Below are positions 1-7,628 of a stretch of DNA of 16,845 bases, one piece after another. The translations under genes were made by a program, and so were the position numbers. Position 1 is the stretch's first letter; the number at the start of each line of letters is the position of its first letter. The stretch comes from DASYRM01 sp036004405 (lineage in GTDB: Bacteria > Acidobacteriota > Vicinamibacteria > Vicinamibacterales > UBA2999): positions 1 through 16,845 of the forward strand of contig DASYRM010000227.1 in the NCBI GenBank assembly GCA_036004405.1, in the 5' to 3' direction. The notes under the pieces are model-generated. The model was not told where the DNA came from. It ran no database searches and saw only the letters and a list, made by a program, of their open reading frames with translations.

Positions 1-1281
1 CGTAAACGCCAGCGGCGGCTCGTCGGAGACGCAGGTGATCACCGGCCCTCCCGGTGCCTCGTCGCGGCCCTCCGTCCACGACGCCTCGATGCGCGCGCCC
101 GGCGCCAGGGTGCGGGAGATCGTGGCGGAGAGACCGTGTCCGAGCCGGCAGTCGCGCAATGTCCGGCCCGATCGGTTCTCGATGGCGATGCTGCCGCCGC
201 GCTCTTCGACACCGAGCGGGCGCGCATCCACCAACGCCTCGCCGGCAAACGCCTGGCGGCCGGCGACGCCGAAGACGCCGGCGACCAGCGCAAAACCGTC
301 CGCGTCGAGCATGCCGCTCGACATCCCGCGCGCGCCCGCCGTTTCGAGCGTGCCGTCGGCAGAGGGCAGGCGCAGCGCAAAGTAGTCGAATGCCGGAAAC
401 TCGGCGATGGCGCGCAGCGTGATCACCGACGCCTGCGTGCCGGGCAGCTGCTGGAGCAGCGTCACGTGATGCACGTGAACGGCGCGGGTGGCGCCCACCC
501 GGCCGATGCCGCCGACCGCCGCGCACGCACCGGCGGTGATCACGGCGAATGCCGCTGCCATCCACGACAGGCGCGAACGGCGCGAGCGGAGCAGCGCCGC
601 CGCCGCGAGAAGCGTCACGACGTACCCGATGCCGATGCCGGCGACGACCGGTGTCAGGGCGGCCGGCAGGCCGCGCGGGACCAGCGGCCGGCTGACCTGC
701 GGCGTGGCGCCGAGGTCGCCCGATGCGTCGAGCGCCTCGAGCGATCGCCAGCCACGCAGCGCCGCGTCCTGCTCCGCTGTGACCCCAGCGCGGGTGCCCG
801 GCCACACGACGTCGTCGGCCACTTCGTATCCGCGCGGAGAGCGCGGCAGCGCTCGCGCCAGTACCGTGGCCGTGCACGCGGTGGAATCGACGGGCGAGGC
901 GGCGTCGGTCAGGACGCACACCGTCACCCGGTCGTCGGCTCCGAGAACACGCACCGGCGCACTCGCGGCTGCGAGGTCACGGCCGGCCGACTGCAACCGG
1001 ACGTCGATCGCGCTCCGCGGATCCGTGGTGCGTAGGTACAGCTCGAACGTCTTGCGGGCCCCGGGGGAGAGCGTGACCGGACGCTGCAGGCGCGCGTCGC
1101 CCCACACCACGACGAGTTCGGCGTCAAGCGCGTCGCGATCGCTGGCGATCGAGACGGTGAGGGGCGTCCAGCGCCCGGCCTTCGCGAGTCCGCCGAGCCC
1201 CGCGGCGGCGTCCAGAGTGGCGCCGCGTATGGGGACGATCGAAGCGGCCACGAGGCCGGCGATGGCGAAAAGGATTTTCAT
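1..1281 (-). CDS. Exported/membrane-anchored protein of unknown function (partial, 3' end outside window)
   Basis: The frame is open without a stop from ATG at 1281 to the first base of the window (427 codons), so only the 3' end is missing. The protein begins with a signal-peptide-like stretch (MKILFAIAGLVAASIVPIRG). A beta-rich region follows (about 25-115). Next comes a segment around 119-185 with the pattern ALPRSPRGYEVAD...VTAEQDAALRGW, which resembles the glutamine-amidotransferase-like segment of large exported proteins often found near BatA/DUF58-type genes; that link is from memory and tentative. Two hydrophobic helices lie at about 211-231 and 239-258, separated by the basic loop RSRRSRLSW. 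The remainder (260-427) looks extracytoplasmic and beta-rich. It is the last visible gene of the TonB-receptor block, 23 nt after the stop of the repeat protein, with no clear Shine-Dalgarno and a GCCGGC-CCGC-GCCGGC hairpin in the gap. Function unknown; the reading frame itself is convincing. Confidence 0.8.
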   Translation of the reverse strand, partial: MKILFAIAGLVAASIVPIRGATLDAAAGLGGLAKAGRWTPLTVSIASDRDALDAELVVVWGDARLQRPVTLSPGARKTFELYLRTTDPRSAIDVRLQSAGRDLAAASAPVRVLGADDRVTVCVLTDAASPVDSTACTATVLARALPRSPRGYEVADDVVWPGTRAGVTAEQDAALRGWRSLEALDASGDLGATPQVSRPLVPRGLPAALTPVVAGIGIGYVVTLLAAAALLRSRRSRLSWMAAAFAVITAGACAAVGGIGRVGATRAVHVHHVTLLQQLPGTQASVITLRAIAEFPAFDYFALRLPSADGTLETAGARGMSSGMLDADGFALVAGVFGVAGRQAFAGEALVDARPLGVEERGGSIAIENRSGRTLRDCRLGHGLSATISRTLAPGARIEASWTEGRDEAPGGPVITCVSDEPPLAFT

Positions 1282-1304
1282 GCGCCGCCGGCGCGGGCCG
1301 GCTC

Positions 1305-2414
1305 TTACTTCAGCGTCGCCTGCAGGGCGGACATCGTGAACGCGGTCACGAGCACCTTGTTGTCCTGCATTTCCGCCTTGTCCTTGTCGTTGACCCAGTA
1401 GCCCTCGGGATGCTGCAGCGACAGCAGTTTCTGTCCGAGGTCCTCGCGCCAGTTGTGGCTGCGGCCGCGCGAGTCCACGATGACGTCGTCGCCCATCGCC
1501 GCCAGCGCCTTCGCGAACACCATGTAGTAGTAGTAGACCGTCTTCTGCCCGGTGCCCGGGTTTTCGTCCACCGTGTAGTTGTCGCGGATCCACTTCAGCG
1601 CCGCCTTCGCGCGCGGATCGTCCTTCTTCACGTTCGCCCACGAGTAGCTCATGAGGCCCGTGTAGGTGACGCTGCCGTACGACTTCGTGCCGCCGTCCTC
1701 GTGATACGAGAAGCCCGGGTAGTACGCGAAGCCGCCGTCGTTGGCGGCCCACTTCTGATCGTTGACCTCGCTGTTGTTCTGGGTGCGCTGCAGAAAGGTG
1801 ATGGCCTTCTGCCACGCGGCGTCGTTGGCGGGCAGCTCGGCGTCCTTGAGCGCCTGCAGGGCGTATTCGAGGCTGATGATGTCGGCGCGGCGCCCGTCGG
1901 CGCGCGTCGTCTTGCCGTAGCCCATGCCGCCGTACCAGAAGTCGGTCTTGGCCACACCCTCGCCCTCGTCGAGCATGTTCTCGACGAGATAGCGGCGCGC
2001 CTTTTCGATGACCGGCTTGTCCTGCGGCCGGCCCGCGGCCGCGAGCGCCGTGGTGGACACCGCGGTGATGTAGTGGGGAATGGCTCCTTCGTAGATGCCG
2101 CCATCCGGCTTGGCCAGTGCCACCAGGCCGTCGAGCGCCGGGGTGACCGACTTCACCTGCGTCGCCTTGTCCTTGCCAGGCTGGCGGACGAGGGCGGTGA
2201 CCGCGAGCGCCGTGATGCCGGGGTGCTTCTCCCAGCGGCCGTCGGCCTGCTGCTGCGAGCGCAGGTAGGTTTCAGCCTTGTTCAGGCTGTCCATCAACTT
2301 GGCGCGGGTTTCGGCGCTCAACTTACTGTTCCGCGGCGCCTGGCCGTTGATGGCCACGGATCCGACCACGAGCGCGCACACTGCGCACGCCACCACCTTG
2401 ACTGCTCGGTTCAT
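1305..2414 (-). CDS. Exported prenyltransferase/squalene-oxidase repeat protein (alpha/alpha toroid fold)
   Basis: A 369-residue protein. The start ATG at 2414 follows AGAGG on the minus strand and overlaps the upstream gene's stop as ATGA. The frame is open further upstream, but the signal peptide (MNRAVKVVACAVCALVVGSV, then AINGQA) fixes the start here. The mature protein shows about six helical repeats with glycine/aromatic turns of the squalene-cyclase/prenyltransferase fold: QQQADGRWEKHPGITALAV (54-72), AKPDGGIYEG (101-110), GGMGYG (162-167), NDGGFAYYPG (225-234), a TVYYYYMVFAKAL helix (292-304) and LQHPEGYWVND (333-343). The DxDD motif of class II terpene cyclases is absent, and I see no obvious zinc-ligand set of protein prenyltransferases. 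A periplasmic binding or scaffold role is therefore as likely as catalysis. Coupling to a TonB receptor suggests it handles that receptor's ligand, which is inference. Confidence 0.85.
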   Translation of the reverse strand: MNRAVKVVACAVCALVVGSVAINGQAPRNSKLSAETRAKLMDSLNKAETYLRSQQQADGRWEKHPGITALAVTALVRQPGKDKATQVKSVTPALDGLVALAKPDGGIYEGAIPHYITAVSTTALAAAGRPQDKPVIEKARRYLVENMLDEGEGVAKTDFWYGGMGYGKTTRADGRRADIISLEYALQALKDAELPANDAAWQKAITFLQRTQNNSEVNDQKWAANDGGFAYYPGFSYHEDGGTKSYGSVTYTGLMSYSWANVKKDDPRAKAALKWIRDNYTVDENPGTGQKTVYYYYMVFAKALAAMGDDVIVDSRGRSHNWREDLGQKLLSLQHPEGYWVNDKDKAEMQDNKVLVTAFTMSALQATLK

Positions 2415-3154
2415 TGCCGTCCCTCTCTTTGCCCCGCCTTCGGCGTGGCGATTGCGGTCGCGACGAATCCCACACACCCGGCCGCCAGATACCAGCCGCA
2501 CGCCGCGGTCCAGGCCGGGTATTCGAGCTGCACGTGCGCCAGGGGCGAAACCTGGTACCAGATATCGGTTCGAACCAGATCCAGATGCGCCGCCGTGGCC
2601 ACCGTGATGACGGGGCTGGCCAGCAGTGCCGCTTTGAGCACCCCCGTGGACAACCCACCCACCGGCGCGCCAGCCACCAGCACCCCGTAGGCGGCCGTCA
2701 GGGCGATGCCCACAGCCAGCGCGGCCGCGTCGAGCGGATTGCGGAAGGCCCTCGCGAGCAGGGCGCCGAGCGCGGCCAGCGCCAGCGTCGCGCAGGCCAG
2801 CACGGCGTGTGACGTGGCGGTGAATTGCAGCGAGTCGGCGCTGACGCCGAGGCGGGCGAGTGTCAGCGCCGCCGACACCCCGCAGAAGAGCGCCGTGGCG
2901 ATGGCGAGCCGCCGCCAGGACCCGACGGCCACGCCGGCGAGCGGCGCGGCCACCACCGCGCAGACGGCGGAATAGTGCAGCGCATCGGGCGTGACGTTGC
3001 GAATCAGCGCAAGGCTGACGCCGGTCCAGTGTCCGGGCTCGAGGGCCGCGATCACCGATGCGAGCGCGGGGACGACCGGCAGCAGCGCGGCCGTCACGTA
3101 CAGATCTCTCGCCCGCGTAATGTCCGGGCGGTCCATGCCTGCGGTACCTGACAT
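2411..3154 (-). CDS. Seven-helix integral membrane protein, unknown function
   Basis: A 247-residue, strongly hydrophobic protein. By eye it has seven membrane segments: about 19-38, 58-78, 82-102, 115-136, 142-163, 168-190 and 215-236. The loop before the last helix carries LDLVRTDIWYQVSPLAHVQLEYP, the most distinctive stretch. ATG at 3154 overlaps the receptor's TGA as TGATG, and its own TGA overlaps the next ATG as ATGA, so translation is probably coupled on both sides. An internal Met at residue 7 (MDRPD) is an alternative start. I do not recognise the family, and no transporter, cyclase or protease motif is evident. Position suggests an inner-membrane partner of the TonB-receptor system. 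The frame is secure; the function is not. Confidence 0.75.
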   Translation of the reverse strand: MSGTAGMDRPDITRARDLYVTAALLPVVPALASVIAALEPGHWTGVSLALIRNVTPDALHYSAVCAVVAAPLAGVAVGSWRRLAIATALFCGVSAALTLARLGVSADSLQFTATSHAVLACATLALAALGALLARAFRNPLDAAALAVGIALTAAYGVLVAGAPVGGLSTGVLKAALLASPVITVATAAHLDLVRTDIWYQVSPLAHVQLEYPAWTAACGWYLAAGCVGFVATAIATPKAGQREGRQ

Positions 3155-5781
3155 CAGAACCGGTAGCGCGTTCGGAACTGCAGGTTGAACCCCGGCGCGT
3201 CGAGGCCCGAGCCATAGAGACGGTAGTTGACGTCACCGATGTTCTCGGCGATGAGCGTCAGGTCGAAGCCGGGCGCGAGCTGCAGGCCCCCGCGCAGGCC
3301 CACCACCGCGAAGCCCGCCTGCGACGTGAAGAGCGGCGCGCCGTTGGTAGTGCCGAGGACCCGCGTCTGCACCTGCGCCAGCGTCTCGCCGGTCGCCAGC
3401 AGGATGCCGTTCTGCACCAGACCCAGGTCGGTCGCCGTGCCGTTGAAGAAGGTGGCGATCTGAGCGCGGGTGCGATTGGCACCTATGCGGGCGTCGGTCA
3501 CGTCGCCGCTGTTGAAGCGGGTCTGCTCAGCCGCGAACGTGAGCACGCCCTCGGCCCACACCTTGTCGTGTACCCACCGCAGCCGGGCGCCGCCCATCGG
3601 CGGGTTCATGCGCCGCGAGTAGTCGCCCGAAGGCAGCGTGCGGCCATTGGCCATGGAGAAGTAGGCCGACGCCGTCCACGCCGGCGTCACCCGCGCCTCG
3701 CCTTCGGCGTCGAAGCCGCGGATGCGGCCGCGGTCGGTGTTCACGCGCGTGGCGAGCGGCCGCGCGTCCTGCGCGATGTAGGCCAGTCCCGTGGCGTCCT
3801 GTCGCACCACGGTGAAGCCGGAGATCGTGGTGCCGACGATGGACGGATCGAACACCAGCGCGCGTCGCTGGATGAAGTCGTAGAGCTCGAGATCGAATCC
3901 GGTGAGCGAGCCGCTGATGCGCCCCACCCGGCCCTTCACGCCCAGGTCGTACTGGTAGACCACTTCCGGCTTCAATGCGCCCGCCGCATCGCCGGTCGAG
4001 ACGGCGCCGGTGGCGCCCGTAGTGCCGACCAGACCGTGCAGCTCGCGCGCCTGCGTCGGCGAGATCTCGAAGCCGCCGCCACCGGTCAGTCCGACGTTCG
4101 CGAAGTCGGCCATGTTGGCGGCACGGAACCCGCGGGTGACGTTGCCGGTGACGTTGATCCCGTCGGTGACCCGGACCACGGCCGAGGTCTGGAACGTGGC
4201 GGCGTTCATCGTCACGTGCTCGTCGACGACGCCGAACAGCGGGTCGGCCGTGGTCGAGAACCGGTAGGAGCTCACGCGAACCCCCCCGCGCACGCTGACG
4301 CGGCTGGAGACATCGGCCGTCTGCTGTGCGAAGGCGCCGGCGCTCGTGTAGGTGGTGCCTTCCGGAATATCGGGGCGCGCCGCCGTGACGACGTTGCCCG
4401 GATCGATGAGGCGCCGCTCAGCGGTGATCGACTCGTCGTAGGCTTCGGCACCGATGACGAGGTTGTGCTGACCGCGGAACGCGTGGTGCACCTGGCCCTG
4501 GTAGCCGAAGGAGGTCGTGGCACTCGTCTGCGCGTCGAGCCGCGCGTTGGGCCGCGACTGTTCGTAGCGCCCGTCACCCTGCCGGTTCAGGGAGAAGGTG
4601 CCAGAGGCGCTGTCGAACCAGCCGACGCTGGTCCTGCCGTAGCGGATCGAGGCGAAATCGAGCTGCTGCGGATCGAAGCCGCTGCTGTAGAGCCCTTCGC
4701 CGCCCAGGATGCGGTCGTAGCGGGTGGCGTCGTACTGGTTCTGGCGCATGTAGAGCGCATGCAGCGTCGCGCCGCGACCGGCGCCGGTGTCCACGACGGC
4801 GTAGGCGCCCCTCTGCTCGTAGCCAGTGGCGACCTGGCGCTCACCAAGGATGGTGGAGGGCAGGCCGAGGAAGCGCGTCACCGCGTTGTGCGAGTCGAGC
4901 CCGCCGCCGGCGCGCAGGTCCTCGACGTTCGAGCCGCTGCCGCCCACGCGAATCGATGCCGACGGCACGCCGAAGGCGACATCCGCGCCGCCGAAGGTGC
5001 TTTTGTTCGCCGACGCCGCCGAGAACTCGAGGTTGCCGCCGATCCGGCCGCGCCGCGTCGCCGCACTCGAGTCCGTGAGGAATTGGATGGTGCCGCCGAG
5101 TGCGTCGCTACCGTACTGAACGGAGCCGGCGCCGCGTACCACTTCGATGCTGTCGATCGGACCGGCGTCGAGCCAGGCCGTGTACTGGCTGGGGCCGCCG
5201 CGCCACGACGCGACGTTGAAGCGCACGCCGTCGAGCAGGTAGACGTTGCTCTGGCCGGTGAACCCGCGAATGATCGGCGAGGTCTGCGCGCTGGACGTCT
5301 GCTGCAGCAGGATGCCGGGCTCTTCGCGCAGCGCCTCCGTGAGCAGGGTATACGGCCGCGTGTCGAGATCCTGGCGCGAGGTGACCGACGTCGCCTCGGG
5401 AGCGTCGAACGCCCGTTCGGCGCCGACGCGGGAGCTCGTCACGACCACCTCTTCAGAATAGCGCCGGATTGTCAGAACGATGGTGACCGGTCGGCCAACG
5501 CTCGTATCGACCGAGACGGTCCGCGTCTCGAACGCATCGGCGGCCGCGCTCAGCGCGCACCGAGTGCCCGGGAGGCCGCGCTCGGCGAATTCTCCACTCG
5601 CCGACGTCGTGACCTGACGGCGCTCATTGCCGCAGACGATGGTGACAAGACTGCCGGGAATGACCGCGCCGAGCGCATCCCTCACCACGCCCTGGACGCT
5701 GGCCGTCGCGCCCCCGACCTGCCCAGCGGCGGCCACGGCCATCGACAGCACGAATCCAGGCAATCCGACCGGTATCGCCAC
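3154..5781 (-). CDS. TonB-dependent outer-membrane receptor with carboxypeptidase-regulatory-like N-terminal domain
   Basis: An 875-residue ligand-gated outer-membrane channel, energised by TonB-ExbBD in this family. I chose GTG at 5781 because AGAGGAGG ends four bases upstream; a TTG at 5820 would add 13 residues containing no signal. From that GTG the order is: signal peptide (VAIPVGLPGFVLSMAVAAAG); a beta-sandwich carboxypeptidase-regulatory-like domain (about 27-105) with two cysteines (50 and 75) that could pair; a TonB-box-like EEVVVTSSR (110-118); a plug domain with LTEALREEPGILLQQ, PIIRGFTGQSNVYLLDGVRF and IDSIEVVRGAGSVQYGSDALGG (about 130-235); then a 22-strand-type barrel ending in the expected aromatic terminus (FRTRYRF). 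The plug wording resembles BtuB/siderophore-type receptors, but substrate cannot be assigned. It is first in a block of four overlapping or closely spaced genes and its stop overlaps the next start. Confidence 0.93.
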   Translation of the reverse strand: MAIPVGLPGFVLSMAVAAAGQVGGATASVQGVVRDALGAVIPGSLVTIVCGNERRQVTTSASGEFAERGLPGTRCALSAAADAFETRTVSVDTSVGRPVTIVLTIRRYSEEVVVTSSRVGAERAFDAPEATSVTSRQDLDTRPYTLLTEALREEPGILLQQTSSAQTSPIIRGFTGQSNVYLLDGVRFNVASWRGGPSQYTAWLDAGPIDSIEVVRGAGSVQYGSDALGGTIQFLTDSSAATRRGRIGGNLEFSAASANKSTFGGADVAFGVPSASIRVGGSGSNVEDLRAGGGLDSHNAVTRFLGLPSTILGERQVATGYEQRGAYAVVDTGAGRGATLHALYMRQNQYDATRYDRILGGEGLYSSGFDPQQLDFASIRYGRTSVGWFDSASGTFSLNRQGDGRYEQSRPNARLDAQTSATTSFGYQGQVHHAFRGQHNLVIGAEAYDESITAERRLIDPGNVVTAARPDIPEGTTYTSAGAFAQQTADVSSRVSVRGGVRVSSYRFSTTADPLFGVVDEHVTMNAATFQTSAVVRVTDGINVTGNVTRGFRAANMADFANVGLTGGGGFEISPTQARELHGLVGTTGATGAVSTGDAAGALKPEVVYQYDLGVKGRVGRISGSLTGFDLELYDFIQRRALVFDPSIVGTTISGFTVVRQDATGLAYIAQDARPLATRVNTDRGRIRGFDAEGEARVTPAWTASAYFSMANGRTLPSGDYSRRMNPPMGGARLRWVHDKVWAEGVLTFAAEQTRFNSGDVTDARIGANRTRAQIATFFNGTATDLGLVQNGILLATGETLAQVQTRVLGTTNGAPLFTSQAGFAVVGLRGGLQLAPGFDLTLIAENIGDVNYRLYGSGLDAPGFNLQFRTRYRF

Positions 5782-5785
5782 GCAT

Positions 5786-5793
5786 CCTCCTCT
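5786..5793 (-). promoter_or_regulatory. Shine-Dalgarno AGAGGAGG that decides the receptor start
   Basis: On the minus strand this near-perfect anti-SD match is followed after four bases by the in-frame GTG at 5781. An ATG between them (5785-5783) is out of frame and directly abuts the SD, so it is unlikely to be used for this protein. The motif supports GTG over the upstream TTG at 5820. Confidence 0.65.
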
Positions 5794-5842
5794 TGAAAGA
5801 AACCGCGCCGCCAGTCGCAAGCCAAATGCCAGGAACCGCTCG

Positions 5843-5871
5843 GTTTAATGGACCGCCGCCGGACTGCTCAA
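5843..5871 (-). promoter_or_regulatory. Weak sigma70-type promoter candidate for the receptor operon
   Basis: On the minus strand TTGAGC (5871-5866) is separated by 17 bases from TTAAAC (5848-5843). The -35 matches the consensus at four of six positions and the -10 at only three of six. The spacing and the position about 60 bp before the GTG are reasonable, and this is the only AT-richer patch upstream of the operon. It is a low-confidence reading. Confidence 0.25.
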
Positions 5872-6036
5872 CGCCTGCGCAGCAGTGGCGATCGGGGAAG
5901 GCCGCGCGGCCGGACGCAGCGAAAATGACGGCAGACCCGCGCCGATGCGCAGTTCGTGGACAGTCATGTGCAGATTGTGGGCGGCGGCGGCGGCTTACGA
6001 TTGGAGCGGTGACGTTGGGGCGGAACTCACCGCCGG

Positions 6037-6053
6037 GCAGACCATTAGTCTGC
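6037..6053. repeat. Short perfect hairpin GCAGAC-CATTA-GTCTGC
   Basis: A perfect 6-bp inverted repeat with a 5-base loop, 17 bp beyond the stop of the minus-strand AsmA gene. There is no T-run on either strand, so it is not a classical intrinsic terminator. It could stabilise the mRNA 3' end or be an operator half-site pair. Confidence 0.35.
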
Positions 6054-6069
6054 TTGTCGATGTACGGCG

Positions 6070-7563
6070 CTACTGCGGCTTCGACGTGCCGAATCGATCG
6101 AGAAGACCTTTCAAGCGTCCCTCGACCTCGTTGCGCAGCCCGCGCTTGACGGCGGACGCGGCGTCGATCGTCACGCGCGGGCTGTCGAGCGTCCCCCCGA
6201 CATTGGCCGGCAGGACGACGCGGTTGCCTTCGCGGGTGAAGCGTTGCAGGTCGTTCCCCGACTGCGCGGAGAGCGCTTCCGACAGCGAGACGTCGAACTT
6301 GCCCGCCAGCGCTTTGGTGGCCGTGGCCAGCGTGCCCGTGCCCACCAGGTCCACGTCGCGCGAGTGCAGCGACATGGCGTCGGCGCGAAACAGCTGGTTC
6401 TGCAGGGCGAACTGCAGGTCGAGGCTGTCGAACGCGTCGCTCGCCCCGGGCGCATCGGCGGCGGGCTTGCCGAAGAAGACGACGATCGTGCGCACCAGCC
6501 CCAGGCGGCGAATCGTGCCGTTGGTGATCTTGGCGGTGCCAGTGCCGCGGGCGCCCGCCAGCACCGCCGCGAAGTCCCGGCCGCTGCCGGTGAAGGTCCC
6601 GGCCCCCGTCAGCTTTCCCGTCATGGTGTCCTTGGCGTTGCCAAACTCGGCGAGCTGCGCGACGTCGAGGTCGCTCAGGCGCGAGCGGAGCGTGGCGGTG
6701 AGCGTGTTTCCGAGGCGGGCCGAGAGCGACCCCTCATAGCGCCCGCCGAAGAGCTGAAACGTGAGCGGCGACATCGTGACCGCGTCACCGTCCACCTGTA
6801 CGTCGGACGCGAACTGACGTACCTCGACGCCGCCGGCGCTGGCGCTCTCGGCGCTGATGCGGGCGGCGATGCGCGGCGGCGGACCCGGCTTGCCACGCGC
6901 ACCCGGTGTGGCCGTGGCCGGCCCGAACGCGTCGGCGAGCGCCATCAGTTCGTCCACGTCGAGGCGGTTGGCCGCGGCCTTCAGCCTCGCATCCACGCGC
7001 GGCTCGAGCGTCACCACGCCTTCGGCACGGATCGACGTCTTGCCGGATTCCACGGTGGCGCGGCGGATGGTCAGGCGCGCCCCGTCGAACGACGAGTCGA
7101 GCGAGAGCACGAGCTCGCGGCCGCGGCTCACGATGCGGACGTTGTCGAGGCCGATGGAATTGATCGACTCGACGGCGAATGCCGACGGCTCGTTGGCGCC
7201 GCCACTCGTCGTGGGAATCTCGAACGGGAGCGGCAGCTCGAGCCGCGTGTTGCGGATGCGTACGGCGCCGTCGGCGATGCGCCGGCGCAGCAGGGCCGAG
7301 AGCTCGGTGGAGACGCCCACCTCGGCCAGCGTCAGGCGCGCCGGCTGGCCGATGGCGACCTGTTCGAGCGTCACGCCGGGTCGCGGCCAGAACTGCGCGC
7401 CGACTTTGGCGATGCGGACCGGCTGACCGAGCCAGGCGCTGGCCTGTTGTTCGAGCGCGACACGAATGCCGTCGTTCGACAGGAACCAGTAGAGCAGTCC
7501 GGCGGCGACGACCGCGAGCGCCAGGCCGCCGCCCATGGCCCAGAGAAGAACGCGACGGATCAT
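6070..7563 (-). CDS. AsmA-family inner-membrane-anchored envelope protein
   Basis: A 497-residue protein. One N-terminal membrane helix (about 5-28, RVLLWAMGGGLALAVVAAGLL) anchors a long periplasmic part. After it comes the typical AsmA opening: a short helix (SNDGIRVALEQQASAWLGQPVRIAKV) and repeated beta units in which LxLxxVxIG/VRIRNTRLEL-like strands alternate with short loops. A C-terminal AsmA_2-like region (about 310-470) includes GKLTGAGTFTGSGRD, GTGTAKITNGTIRRLGLVRT and a DLVGTGTLA strand. Family members are bridge-like proteins implicated in phospholipid transport or outer-membrane assembly; a role here is inferred. The start is ATG 7563 because the helix begins immediately after it; the frame is open upstream but there overlaps the glycosylase gene. 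There is no Shine-Dalgarno, and a -10-like TATAGA ends nine bases before the ATG, so the mRNA may be nearly leaderless. Confidence 0.85.
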   Translation of the reverse strand: MIRRVLLWAMGGGLALAVVAAGLLYWFLSNDGIRVALEQQASAWLGQPVRIAKVGAQFWPRPGVTLEQVAIGQPARLTLAEVGVSTELSALLRRRIADGAVRIRNTRLELPLPFEIPTTSGGANEPSAFAVESINSIGLDNVRIVSRGRELVLSLDSSFDGARLTIRRATVESGKTSIRAEGVVTLEPRVDARLKAAANRLDVDELMALADAFGPATATPGARGKPGPPPRIAARISAESASAGGVEVRQFASDVQVDGDAVTMSPLTFQLFGGRYEGSLSARLGNTLTATLRSRLSDLDVAQLAEFGNAKDTMTGKLTGAGTFTGSGRDFAAVLAGARGTGTAKITNGTIRRLGLVRTIVVFFGKPAADAPGASDAFDSLDLQFALQNQLFRADAMSLHSRDVDLVGTGTLATATKALAGKFDVSLSEALSAQSGNDLQRFTREGNRVVLPANVGGTLDSPRVTIDAASAVKRGLRNEVEGRLKGLLDRFGTSKPQ

Positions 7564-7572
7564 CGGACAGAA

Positions 7573-7578
7573 TCTATA
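7573..7578 (-). promoter_or_regulatory. Candidate extended -10 (TGT-TATAGA) for the AsmA gene
   Basis: On the minus strand TG-T-TATAGA ends nine bases before ATG 7563. The hexamer matches TATAAT at four of six positions and is preceded by the TG of an extended -10. A start site about seven bases downstream would give a leader of only two or three nucleotides. Confidence 0.4.
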
Positions 7579-7607
7579 ACAGCCGTCAGGCTTCGCCTCA
7601 CGGCTGT

Positions 7608-7613
7608 TATAGA
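7608..7613 (+). promoter_or_regulatory. Candidate extended -10 (TGT-TATAGA) for the glycosylase gene
   Basis: This is the mirror image of the minus-strand box, supplied by the palindrome's right arm. It would start transcription near 7620, leaving a leader of about 34 nt before ATG 7654 that contains the 7629-7645 hairpin. No good -35 is visible. Confidence 0.4.
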
Positions 7614-7628
7614 TTCCAGTATCTTTTG

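Larger units (their letters stand above)
5782..6069. other. 288-bp spacer between receptor operon and AsmA gene
   Basis: This is the longest non-coding stretch in the window. It lies upstream of the receptor operon and downstream of the AsmA gene, both read on the minus strand. I see no convincing gene in it on either strand; short open frames lack start context and run into real genes. It holds the receptor's SD, a weak promoter candidate (5843-5871), a 12-bp self-complementary GGCCGCGCGGCC at 5900-5911, and a 6-bp-stem hairpin at 6037-6053. Confidence 0.6.
7571..7615. repeat. 45-bp near-perfect palindrome between divergent genes
   Basis: Arms AATCTATAACAGCCGT (7571-7586) and ACGGCTGTTATAGATT (7600-7615) are perfect 16-bp inverted repeats. 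The 13-base centre contains AGGC-TTC-GCCT, which extends the pairing after one C/C mismatch. It sits in the 90-bp gap between the AsmA gene (minus) and the glycosylase gene (plus). Each arm carries an outward-facing TGTTATAGA. Confidence 0.9.

Noticed and set aside
136..1035. Long plus-strand open frame opposite the left-edge gene
   Set aside because: Its translation is arginine/glycine-rich with no motifs, and the minus strand carries a signal peptide and membrane helices in an uninterrupted frame. It is a GC-rich antisense shadow.
3568..5796. 742-codon plus-strand frame opposite the TonB receptor
   Set aside because: Low-complexity Arg/Ala/Val composition and no domain; it mirrors the receptor's codon bias on the opposite strand.
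5782..5820. TTG start at 5820 for the TonB receptor
   Set aside because: A strong AGAGGAGG is placed for GTG 5781, and the signal peptide starts there; the TTG has no ribosome site.
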